Assembly (NCBI GenBank): GCA_958299035.1
Contig: CATQJL010000316.1
Location: forward strand, 22,917,676 to 22,981,675
Direction of reading: 5' to 3'
DNA: 64,000 nt
DNA from: Cylicocyclus nassatus
Taxonomy: Eukaryota; Nematoda; Chromadorea; Rhabditida; Strongylidae
Part shown: positions 24,236 through 34,023 of the stretch, in pieces
How the letters are laid out: every line of letters begins with the position of its first letter
Position numbering within the stretch: position 1 is the first letter of the stretch
Notes under the pieces: model-generated
Seen by the model: the letters and a program-made list of their open reading frames with translations, nothing else
Database searches by the model: none
What the model was told of the DNA's origin: nothing
Position numbers and translations under genes: made by a program

Positions 24236-25625
24236 GCTGGGTTCATACTGATTCCCACGTTCTAGAACTGTTCCCGCACAGTTCTCGCACTGTGCTGGAA
24301 CTGTGCGGGAACTGTGCGGGAACAGTTCCAGAACTGTGCTGCATGCACTGCAGCCGCCCCGCACCGTTCTGAACGGCGGGAGTTGGAGAATTTTGACCGT
24401 TCCCAACGGTTTTTCTTCCAGATTTCGCTCATTTTGGCCTTATTCCTCCACCCCGCTTCCCTTTTTGATCAGCAGAACTTCGAACTCGAAGCGGGGTTGA
24501 AGAATGAGCGCTTTTCTGCGCCGTGTATTCGGAAAGATGGGCTATCATGCGATTGGTCATTCTGTCCTCGTGTTTTTTGCTCAAACTACTTTATTTGTTC
24601 CAGGAAGCGGCTGCCTAGTTTCCATAGCCATCTGCCGCGAATTAGGGAGTAGAAGAAATCCTGAAATTGCATGGGTTGGGCCTTGTCTATTGTTTTTCAC
24701 GATTTTTGGCGTTCTTAGCCTCGTTCGTTTTTCCATGTCGTTGCTTCTCCGTTCTTTCTTCTACCCCGCTTCTCCTAGTGATGAGAAAAGCTGTGAATTT
24801 GAAGCGGGGTTAAGAATTGAACTACTACTTCATATATCCGGGAGGATGGACTTCGTGCGTTCGTCCATCTTCTCTGCCATTTTTGTTCAGGCCTACTTCA
24901 TGTGTTCTGGAGACTTGTCTATTTCAATTTCAATACAGATGCGAGACTACGCAGCGACTTGTTAGTACGCATGAAGTAGGTCTGAAGAAAAATAGCGATG
25001 AGAGACCCATATTCCCGGATACATGAAGCAGAACAGCGTTCAATCCTCAACCCTGCTTCAAATTCACAGCTTTTCTCATCACTAGGAGAAGCGGGGTAGA
25101 AGAAAGAACGGAGAAGCAACGACATGGAAAAACGAACAAGGCTAAGAACGCCCAAAATCATGAAAAACAACAGACAAGTCCCAACCCATGCAATTTCAGG
25201 ATTTCTCCTACTCCCTAATTCGTGGCAGATGGCAATGGAAACTAGGCAGCCGCTTCCTGGAAGAAATGAAGTAGTTTTGAGCAAAAAACACGAAGACAGA
25301 ATGACCAATCACACGATAGCCAATCTTTCCGAATACACGGCACAGAAAAGCGCTCATTCTTCAACCCCGCTTCGAGTTCGAAGTTCTGCTGATCAAAAAG
25401 GGAAGCGGGGTGGAGGAATAAGGCCAAAATGAGCGAAATCTGGAAGAAAAACCGTTGAGAACGGTCAATATTCTTCAACTCCCGCCGTTCAGAACGGTGC
25501 GGGGCGGCTGCAGCGCATGCAGCACAGTTCTGGAACTGTTCCCGCACAGTTCCCGCACAGTTCCAGCACAGTGCGAGAACTGTGCGGGAACAGTTCCAGA
25601 ACATGGGAATCAGTATGAACCCAGC
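24236..25625. mobile_element. 1,390-bp palindromic foldback element, CAAAG flanks
   Basis: Begins GCTGGGTTCATACTGATTCC and ends with the reverse complement. Arms of about 690 bp are near-identical, diverging only around the axis (about 24840-25020). CAAAG lies at 24231-24235 and 25626-25630, a possible 5-bp target duplication. Each arm contains its own small hairpins of GTTCCCGCACAGTTC. Open stretches inside (for example 24504-24965) appear on both arms in mirror image and are not supported as genes. The superfamily is unknown. Confidence 0.8.
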
Positions 25626-26166
25626 CAAAGAAAACTTCTGTAAACATAGTCTCTGATGGTATCACAAATATTTACAGTACTGCCCGTATTTTGCGAAAAA
25701 AAGACGTGAATCGAAGTAGACTTACGCGAGGTCGTGTGAGTCGGGCGACGGTCGGCGTGAGTTATGTAGCGGTCGCCTGATTCATGTGACATCAAAGAGT
25801 CAAGCATAAGGTGTGGCATGCCACATTTGGGGAGGGGGGGGGGTCGTTGGTGAAATGATCCTGATGTTAGCGATAACATGATATTCGTTAGCAGTGTCAG
25901 TGAGGCTCACCATGCAAAGTACTAGCACGATGATGCTTTGGCCTACCATAGTATACGTACAGTAACATAACAGAAGAGTCTCAAAAGCATAAGGGGCATC
26001 TTTTCATAACTAGCATGTCAAGTAACCCCAGCTAAATTTCAACGAATTCTGAGATTTGCAAATATTGGGCCACCCAAATGAGGTAGTCATTTTCAAACAT
26101 GTTAACTTTCTTTCAAAGGTGTGTTGCTACTTCTTTTTGCACTCACTACAAATTACTACTTATACT

Positions 26167-26320
26167 CTACTTCTTTGCTCATATTAGGAATCTCATTTCA
26201 ACTAACTGGCGAATCTACTACTACTTCTTTGCTCATATTAGGAATCTAACTTCAACTAACTGCTGAATCTACTACTACTTCTTTGCTCATATTAGGAATC
26301 TAACTTCAACTAACTGCCGA
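26167..26320. repeat. 54-bp tandem repeat, three copies
   Basis: Unit CTACTTCTTTGCTCATATTAG and following bases through CAACTAACTG repeats with a 54-bp period at 26167, 26221 and 26275, with few differences between copies. Confidence 0.85.
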
Positions 26321-26671
26321 ACGAAATGAGAGCAAGCCAAAATCTCGTTTGTCCTATATTTCGCTCGCAATATCCCAAACTAGAGAAGACGAATCAGGCT
26401 CCAACCACTTTTCTGGATGTTACTAGGATAAGGCTATCGATTATACTTGTTCTTGCTGCCTTCCCTCGCGTCTCGCACTAGTGCAGACTTAGCATATTAT
26501 CGTAATCTAGTATTTTCGCAGCGTTTTCCATTTCCATAATTATGGAAAAAACTGCATCTTTCCCTAAGATAAACAATTTTGAGTGAAATTCCTGCTATGT
26601 GGAGAAGAATGTTTAGCAGCAGCAACCATATAAAAAAGACAGGGATTTGAATGTTTTGATGAAAATTTTTA

Positions 26672-26830
26672 TTTCTGAACCAATCCGAACCAAGCTTTTG
26701 CACACATTCACTTCGGGACGGGGAGCGTGTCGTGGCTACTTTTCGTTACCGATCGATATCGATTTTATTGGTTTTTGACAGTCAGAGCTACGGGGCTGGG
26801 AGATGGAATAGGGGGATAAGTGAGCAGTCA
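26672..26830 (+). repeat. Helitron-like family fragment
   Basis: Contains TTTCTGAACCAATCCGAACC, a CACTTCGGG block, CGATCGATATCGATTTTATT and GAGCTACGGGGCTGGGAG in the order seen at 9361-9700. Both ends are missing. Confidence 0.55.
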
Positions 26831-27151
26831 CTGACAGTGTGGGCGAGCCGGGTTTGCCAGCTATTATAGTAGTTGATAAAAGTAAAATGAAATGGAGTCT
26901 ACGCAGTAAGGCAGTACTTTTGCACGTATTTCACAAGGATGCTTGATTTTGAAGAAGAAACCCCTAACGAAGTTTTGTGAAGTTAATGTAGCAAAGTTGA
27001 GATCAGTGTAAAGCGGGGGGGGGGGGTGTGGCACACGACTGCCGGATACGACCCCCTTCCTCCCCTCCTTAGGTCGAACCCCGGCACGGTCCCCCCTTTC
27101 TGTACCTCCCCTCCCCCCCCCACTATGCGTAGCTGACCGTTTTAATGTATA

Positions 27152-28215
27152 CTAGCTGGCTTACCCGGCTCCGCCGTATCCGGACCAAACTTGGCACACA
27201 TACACTTCGGGCCCCGGCGGGTGTCACAGTCCACTTTTCGTTATCGATCGATGTCGATTTTACCGATTTTTATCGATTTTTTGGCAGAGTTCACCTACAG
27301 GGCTAGGAGTTGGCACAGGGGGGAAGTGAGCATGGGGATTCCGAATACAATATTAGTTTTCAGAATTATCGATTGCTTTTATTGATTTTATCGATTTTTT
27401 GGCAGAATTCACCTACAGGGCTAGGAGTTGGCACAGGGGGGAAGTGAGCATGGGGATTCCGAATACAATGTTAGTTTTCAGGATCGTCCATTACTTTTAT
27501 CGATTTTATCGATTTTTTGCAAAGTTTGACCTGCGGGGCTGGGAGTTTGCACAGAGGGTAATCGAGCATGCAGATTACGAATACAATATTAGTTTTCAAG
27601 ATCGTCCATTACTTTTATCGATTTTATCGATTTTTTGAAAATTTGAGCTAGGGGGCTGGAATTTGGCACAGGGGTGTTCGAGCATGCTGATCACCCCCCT
27701 TGGGGATGATCAGCATGCTCGATTACCCCCCTGTGCCAACCAGCCCCCTAGCTCAAACTTTGCAAAAAAATCGATAAAATCGATAAAAGTAATCGATAAT
27801 CCTGAAAACCAATATTGTATTCGGAATCCCCATGCTCGATTACCCCCCTGTGCGAACTCCCAGCCCCGTAGCTCAAACTTTGCAAAAAAATCGATAAAAT
27901 CGGTAAAAGTAATCGATAATCCTGAAAACCAATATTGTATTCGGAATCCCCATGCTCACTTACCCCCCTGTGCCAACTCCCAGCCCCGTAGGTGAACTCA
28001 GCAAAAAAATCGATAAAAATCGATAAAATCGATATCGATCGATGACGAAAAGTAGCCTATGACACCCGCCGGGGCCCGATGTGTATGTGTGCCAAGTTTG
28101 GTCCGGATCGGTTCAGAAATGGAATTTTCTATTCGGAACATACGTACACACAGACAGACAGACATACAGACAGACAGACATACATACAAACAGACATTCA
28201 GCTTTATATATAAGA
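27152..28215 (-). mobile_element. Palindromic Helitron-like element, copy 1 (1,064 bp)
   Basis: Read on the minus strand, it starts with TC after A (28216-28214, TCTTATATATAAAGC). It ends in CTAG followed by T (27155-27151), preceded by the hairpin CGGCGGAGCCG and the spacer GGTAAGCCAG. These are the 5'-TC, 3'-hairpin-CTRR and A/T target features of Helitrons. Internally it is an inverted dimer: ATCGATTTTATCGATTTTTT modules with units of about 120 bp run inward from both sides and meet at GAGCATGCTGATCACCCCCC near 27700. It has no coding capacity. Confidence 0.7.
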
Positions 28216-28333
28216 TTATCTTTTGTTGTATACAAAATACATAGCGTTTTAGTGTATACATGAGAGATTATGTTTCCAACAAAATCAAATTCGAAATCAA
28301 AATATCGATCACGATTCATGGAGATATCTGACC

Positions 28334-30257
28334 GAACGCCCATAATCGGCCGCGGAACTGGTGGGGAAACTGAGTCGCGCCCCAGCGCTTTTCGATTGGA
28401 GCATGTTATCCTTGCGAGAGATCTTAGAGATCTGGACATACAGTCTGCCCCAATCCTAACCAGGCCAAAATTGGCATGGCGGGAGTCCGCGTCGCTAGGC
28501 TTTCGCGGCCATGCCCACGGCCTGCTTCTCTGCTCTCTCTTCAATGTTCTCGCTCTCTCCGACAGCGCGCCTATGCAGCGCAGGCCGCTAGCGCTGCGAG
28601 CGCGCAAATTCACGCCGACGTTTCGGCCTGATCCCAATTGGAGCAGACCGTAGCAGTCCTTCATAGTAACTTCCTCATAGTCTGTATTGTTGTGCGGCAA
28701 CGATAAAGCACAATGAGGTTGATGACTAAGTAATCACCTCGAAATGTGCTCATTGTAGCGCGACTTCAGCTTGTTTTGATCATTTTGTATGGTCAAAAGC
28801 TTCGACTGTATTGATGACTGTTATGCGCTCCAACAGTCTTGTTCACTCTTCAGAGATCATCAAAAGAGAATTGCTGCGTTCGTCGCAGCCTGATATGGCA
28901 TTGCTTTAAGTTGCATGGGGTCGGGTATGGATCACCTCCTCCTTAAAAAGGACGGTTGTACTGTAGCGTCGTAGAATCGTCACTGAGGCTTACATCATGT
29001 TTTCAGATATTTTAAACCATACATCGGAGGTACCATTTTATCAGTCAAGGGCAGTTGCCATTACCAAAATTTCATAACATAGGGCCGGTGTAACAACGTA
29101 CTTTTTTCCACATTTTCTTTAGAATTCGGAGTGAAATCTTCAAGGGCGATTTTAGCACAGAGTAAATAAATTGACCATGCTAGTACTACCTACAGGTGTC
29201 ACTGGCCTGCAGTACCGACGTGCTCAATGTTGCTAAGGCACGCAGTTGTCATTAGGCGAGGAACTTAGAATCTGTAGTAGGCAAGCATCAACTACAAACG
29301 TCATGACCATTGTATGATGGTGACCGGGTCCAGTTTGCAACACAGGAGACGAACTTTTTTGACCTAGGGTCCTATCTATAGTGTCTTGAGCAACAGCATG
29401 TGCTGGCACTAGCCACAGCAGATTTGATGATTTATAAATCTCCAGTGTGGAAAAGTTCTGATGGGGATCCTTGCTCAGTTAGCTACCTTATCTTGAAATG
29501 ACTCTAGCTACCAGAAAAGTTGGAAACGTGCCAACACACATAACTCTCGAAAAGATGTTTAGAGATAAAAACCGGGTCGGATTCCTACATGTTTATGTTC
29601 GATTCTGTGCTAGGTGCTCGCTGTATTCAACGATGTCAATCCGTACTCGATGAGCATATTCTTCAAAAGCTTTTCTAAACCCGGCGGACATCTATACAGT
29701 TACACCATATAGATATTTTGCAAGATAAACATTCCCAAAACCATATTTTTACAGCAATCTATTCCATCTTGATTTCTCGGATCAACTGTGGAACGATGCT
29801 GGACTAGGAATGGATGTTCAAAACTATAAACAGGCTCAGTTCACGACTTGCAACGGTTTTTTGACTCATGTACAAGCGCTGGCTCTTCTCATGCTCTCAC
29901 GCCTTTTGCCGTTAGACTGTGCTTTTACCCGTAAAAGTTATGTAGAGAAGTAGCTAGCTCCAAAAGAACTTCTCAACTCACCAGCACAAACTCAAAAATG
30001 CAAAGCGTCATGATTCGCTCGAGCTCAGCAAGCTAAATTTGTTACGATACTCCTTAAGTATTGACTGTAGTCAATAACTGAGACGTTACTAGAAATCTTA
30101 TGTGTAGTAAAAGCAAAGACGATGTTCTATCGGGAACATCATACTCACTTTGCTTGCTATGTACGTGCGCGAATCGAGAAAATAACGTGCTCCAATCAAT
30201 TTGAGCTGGGGCGCAACTCAGTTTCCCCACCAGTTCCGCGGCCGATTATGGGCGTTC
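28334..30257. mobile_element. Mutator-like (MULE-type) non-autonomous element, 9-bp TSD
   Basis: TIRs of about 80 bp start GAACGCCCATAATCGGCCGC and continue through GGAACTGGTGGGGAAACTGA with few mismatches. TATCTGACC at 28325-28333 is repeated exactly at 30258-30266, a 9-bp target duplication as made by Mutator-type transposases. The 1.9-kb interior lacks a recognisable transposase and hosts a nested MITE (28441-28650). Superfamily assignment comes from TSD length and long TIRs. Confidence 0.75.
28441..28650. mobile_element. TA-flanked MITE, CAGTCTGCCCC family, copy 2
   Basis: Left end CAGTCTGCCCCAATCC and right end CCAATTGGAGCAGACCG, with TA at 28439-28440 and 28651-28652. It matches the copy at 36-221 but is 24 bp longer. 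It lies inside the left end of the MULE-type element, so it inserted later. Confidence 0.8.
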
Positions 30258-30474
30258 TATCTGACCAGCACTAATTCATCTTAGGCAAAGAGAGTAAGTT
30301 ACTCAACCAAATCAAGAGTTAAAAATACTTTCGGCATCTCTAGCGACCTTGATCTTTGTCAGCGTTTTTTTGCTGCAAGATTCAATGATTTTCGCTCGAA
30401 AAGCGCATGATCTTCTTTATCAAACTTGCATCGTATTAAAGGGATTCATTTAGCTAGGAGAAATTCACAAACAT

Positions 30475-30760
30475 TTAAAATACTGGCGCAAGATTCGTGA
30501 ACTCAATAAAAGGACATGAGGCGAAGAGATGGAAGCTTTCCACGATCTGCCATATACTATTTGTAAGCATCTCTTTCTTCGCTGGAGGTTCACTGTCCAA
30601 AAAGCTTCCTGGCGACAAACTCTGGAAGAAACAATTATTGTAATAAGCAGATCTTAGGGCATACAAATCTCCTACCCGCGTTCCTCTTAATACTACAATT
30701 CTCGCCGTTCGTTCCGCATCCGACAAGGAGTCGACAGGCACAAACTCGCCGGTTTTGAGT
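30475..30760 (-). CDS. Hypothetical ORF, about 95 codons
   Basis: The minus-strand open frame reads LLKTGEFVPVDSLSDAER, then RIVVLRGTRVGDLYALRSAY, and stops at 30475. An internal TTTCTTCCAG could act as an acceptor. The composition looks coding and the start is unclear. It might be a gag-like relic or a host exon; no family is recognised. Confidence 0.3.
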
Positions 30761-30847
30761 AGAACTTAGCAGTGAATATTGAGGTTTTGGCCAATTCTGC
30801 ACAACAAAAGTATGAAGACAGAAGTTATCAAAGCATTGACGATGACG

Positions 30848-30911
30848 TGACCCACGTGGTGGGTCATGCAATGGCTGCCATTTCGGTCAATGTGACCCAC
30901 ATGGTGGGTCA
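30848..30911. repeat. Twin TGACCCAC(G/A)TGGTGGGTCA palindromes
   Basis: Two near-identical interrupted palindromes lie 45 bp apart (30848-30867 and 30893-30911). Each could form a tight hairpin or serve as a dyad protein-binding site; the first includes CACGTG. They sit just upstream of the Helitron-like insertion at 30979. Confidence 0.5.
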
Positions 30912-30978
30912 TAGCTCAAATTTCATTGAAACTTCTTCTCCTTTGTTACAGACTCACTCCAATGGTTTTATTACGCTA

Positions 30979-32165
30979 CTAGCTGGCTTACCCGGCTCCG
31001 CCGTATCCGGACCAAACTTGGCACACATACACTTCGGGCCCCGGCGGGTGTCACAGTCCACTTTTCGTTATCGATCGATGTCGATTTTACCGATTTTTAT
31101 CGATTTTTTGGCAGAGTTCACCTACAGGGCTAGGAGTTGGCACAGGGGGGAAGTGAGCATGGGGATTTCGAATACAATATTAATTTTCAGAATTATCGAT
31201 TGCTTTTATTGATTTTATCGATTTTTTGGCAGAGTTCACCTACAGGGCTAGGAGTTGGCACAGGGGGAAGTGAGCATGGGGATTCCGAATACAATATTAG
31301 TTTTCAGGATTGTCCATTACTTTTATCGATTTTATCGATTTTTTTGCAAAGTTTGAGCTACGGGGCTGGGAGTTGGCACAGGGGGGTAATCGAGCATGGG
31401 GATTCCGAATACAATATTAGTTTTCAGGATTGTCCATTACTTTTATCGATTTTATCGATTTTTTTGCAAAGTTTGACCTGCGGGGCTGGGAGTTTGCACA
31501 GAGGGTAATCGAGCATGCAGATTACGAATACAATATTAGTTTTCAAGATCGTCCATTACTTTTATCGATTTTATCGATTTTTTGAAAATTTGAGCTAGGG
31601 GGCTGGAATTTGGCACAGGGGTGTTCGAGCATGCTGATCACCCCCCTTGGGGATGATCAGCATGCTCGATTACCCCCCTGTGCCAACTCCCAGCCCCGTA
31701 GCTCAAACTTTGCAAAAAAATCGATAAAATCGATAAAAGTAATCGATAATCCTGAAAACCAATATTGTATTCGGAATCCCCATGCTCGATTACCCCCCTG
31801 TGCCAACTCCCAGCCCCGTAGCTCAAACTTTGCAAAAAAATCGATAAAATCGATAAAAGTAATCGATAATCCTGAAAACCAATATTGTATTCGGAATCCC
31901 CATGCTCGATTACCCCCCTGTGCCAACTCCCAGCCCCGTAGGTGAACTCAGCAAAAAAATCGATAAAAATCGATAAAATCGATATCGATCGATGACGAAA
32001 AGTAGCCTATGACACCCGCCGGGGCCCGTAGTGTATGTGTGCCAAGTTTGGTCCGGATCGGTTCAGAAATGGAATTTTCTATTCGGAACATACGTACACA
32101 CAGACATACAGACAGACATACAGACAGACATACAGACAAACAGACATTCAGCTTTATATATAAGA
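30979..32165 (-). mobile_element. Palindromic Helitron-like element, copy 2 (1,187 bp)
   Basis: Same termini as copy 1: minus-strand 5' TC at 32165-32164 and 3' CTAG at 30982-30979 followed by T, with the CGGCGGAGCCG hairpin. It is one internal unit (about 120 bp) longer than copy 1. Unlike copy 1, it is flanked by the exact 9-bp repeat ATTACGCTA (30970-30978 and 32165-32173), which is unexpected for a Helitron. Its right end abuts the saposin inverted repeat. Confidence 0.7.
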
Positions 32166-32180
32166 TTACGCTATTCTTGT

Positions 32181-32339
32181 ATGGTGCATATGATGATTAG
32201 ATGGGAAGCTGAGGGCATAGGGACTATGTGTGAAGTATGTGAAGAAGAGCTGCTTGACCTCGTTGGGATCGTTAGAGAAGGTGTTCCACGCGTGAGGGAG
32301 TTGCATGAGAAGACTACTGAAGAGATTGTTATCAAGCAG
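32181..32339 (+). CDS. Saposin-like exon, left copy
   Basis: The open frame MVHMMIRWEAEGIGTMCEVC continues through ELLDLVGIVREGVPRVRE to TTEEIVIKQ, ending at CAG before a GTATG donor (32340). A C-x-x-C start followed by an amphipathic helix and a TxEEI helix is the first half of a saposin B domain. Such domains bind lipids or disrupt membranes and are usually secreted or lysosomal. The second half, with further Cys, would lie on a later exon that is not present. It sits in the left arm of an inverted duplication and is cut off upstream by the Helitron-like element. Confidence 0.6.
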
Positions 32340-32514
32340 GTATGAAATGCTTTAACACGTCGACAACGCATATTTTCACTTGTCTGTCCTCTGGGACAGC
32401 GCCTTTTACCAATAACTTGAAATTTTCCATCTAAAATTACGCAAAATATAATCTAGAGTAAATCTAACGCAGCTCTGAGAGGATACCGAAAAACATGGAG
32501 GTAATTTCTATTAG

Positions 32515-33457
32515 GTTGTCCGGAAATTAATGCTCGTTTTGAATTTCAACCGCAAAAAGTCATACACGTCTCTCTTCTAAATGGGTTGCAAAGTACCATT
32601 CGATAGAGCAAAGCAAGCTCTACAAGAGGGCCATCTTGCTTTTGCAACAGCTCTAATCCACCGCGAGTTTCGAGCCAAAAACTAAAAAGATTCAACTGCC
32701 GGAAAAACTGAGAAAAATCGTAACTTAGTTCGTAAAAATCCTACAAAAATTCTAACTTGCTCAGGTAAACATTATCCACATAAAACATCTATATACGTCT
32801 TTGCCATATTTTTTCCTCTGTTAGAAATCAAGAAAACGGAAATTTTCGTGCATTGGCCAAAGTGATGCTGTGCCGTTCCCACATAGGTAGTAGTATACTA
32901 CAGACCTTTAGAAGTACAAACGTAAATTTCCAGCTCTCTACAAACTTTAGTTCTCGAGAAATATCGAATACAGTTTTCCCTAGTCATGTGGTCCAAGCTA
33001 AAATTCAAATTTCTCGCGAACTAAAGCTTGTAGAGAGCTGGAAATTTACATTTGTACGTCTAAAGGTCTGTGGTATACTACCACCTATGTGGAAACGGCA
33101 CAGCACCACTTTGACAAACGCACAAAAATTTCCGTTTTCTTGATTTCTAACAGAGAAAAAAATACGGCAACGGCGTATATAGATGTTTTATGTGGATAGT
33201 GTTTACGTGAGCAAGTTAGAATTTTTGTAGGATTTTTACGAACTGAGTTACGATTTTTCTCGATTTTTCGGGCAGTTGAATCTTTTCAGTTTTTGGCTCG
33301 AAACTCGTGGTGGATCAGAGCTGTTGCTAAAGCAAGATAGCCATCTTGTAGAGATTGCTTTGTTCTATCGAATGGTACTTTGCAACCCATTTAGAAGAGA
33401 GACGTGTATGACTTTTTGCGGTTGAAATTCAAAACGGGCATTAATTTCCGGACAACC
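32515..33457. mobile_element. Palindromic TA-flanked element, GGTTGTCCGGAAATTAATGC family, copy 2
   Basis: 943 bp, ends GGTTGTCCGGAAATTAATGC and its complement, TA at 32513-32514 and 33458-33459. The arms match copy 1 (10248-11203) throughout. It sits exactly at the dyad of the saposin inverted duplication. Confidence 0.85.
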
Positions 33458-33459
33458 TA

Positions 33460-33659
33460 CCCTATTTTCAGGTGTATAAGCCGCACCCTTTTTGCTCTAA
33501 ACGCGAGCAGACCCAGGCGTGCCGCCGCGCGTAGGTCTCGCGAAGCGGTCGCCTTATCGCATACTGCTCTCACTTAACGCGCTCCATGATGACAGTCAGT
33601 CTTTTGGCGTGTTCGCCTTTAGAGCGAAAAGGGTGCGGCTTATACACCTGAAAATAGGG
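33460..33659. mobile_element. 200-bp TA-flanked MITE (CCCTATTTTCAGGTGTATAA)
   Basis: TIRs of about 38 bp: CCCTATTTTCAGGTGTATAA continuing AGCCGCACCCTTTTTGCTCT, with the complement on the right. TA lies at 33458-33459 (shared with the neighbour) and 33660-33661. It is immediately adjacent to the preceding element. No coding capacity. Confidence 0.85.
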
Positions 33660-33834
33660 TAATAGAAATTACCTCCATGTTTTTCGGTATCCTCTCAGAG
33701 CTGCGTTAGATTTACTCTAGATTATATTTTGCGTAATTTTAGATGGAAAATTTCAAGTTATTGGTAAAAGGCGCTGTCCCAGAGGACAGACAAGTGAAAA
33801 TATGCGTTGTCGACGTGTTAAAGCATTTCATACC

Positions 33835-33989
33835 TGCTTGATAACAATCTCTTCAGTAGTCTTCTCATGCAACTCCCTCACGCGTGGAACACCTTCTCTA
33901 ACGATCCCAACGAGGTCAAGCAGCTCTTCTTCACATACACACATAGTCCCTATGCCCTCAGCTTCCCATCTAATCATCATATGCACCAT
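33835..33989 (-). CDS. Saposin-like exon, right copy with one codon deleted
   Basis: Mirror image of the exon at 32181-32339, ending before the same GTATG donor. It lacks one GAA codon, so the paired cysteines read MCVCEEE instead of MCEVCEEE. Saposin folds need exact Cys spacing, so the C-x-C version may be impaired. The open frame extends upstream to about 34076 without an obvious signal peptide. Confidence 0.55.
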
Positions 33990-34023
33990 ACAAGAGATGA
34001 TTTGCAAGCGAGCGAAAACGCAT

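Larger units (their letters stand above)
32175..33995. repeat. Inverted duplication carrying the saposin exon
   Basis: The left arm (32175-32512, 338 bp) and right arm (33662-33995, 334 bp) are near-identical reverse complements. They meet at the self-complementary core AATTTCTAT-TA-ATAGAAATT, whose central TA is occupied by two consecutive elements (32515-33457 and 33460-33659). Arms contain the exon at the outside and its donor plus intron sequence toward the axis. Confidence 0.85.

Noticed and set aside
24504..24965. 153-codon open frame in the 1.39-kb palindrome
   Set aside because: It is mirrored on the other arm and strand (25308-24919) and has no domain, splice or start evidence; its length follows from the composition of the palindrome.
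27998..28261. Open frames rich in CLSVCLSVC / HTDRQTD
   Set aside because: They are translations of the TGTCTGTC microsatellite and the Helitron-like repeat, repeated at 32000, 37150, 39000 and 57200; not proteins.
28113..28700. 195-codon open frame on the minus strand
   Set aside because: It runs across three unrelated elements (Helitron-like end, MULE TIR, MITE), so it cannot be an ancestral gene.
31657..31926. Repetitive peptides FIDFIDFFAKFELRGWELAQGG
   Set aside because: Translation of tandem ATCGATTTTATCGATTTTT units in the palindromic element, open on both strands.
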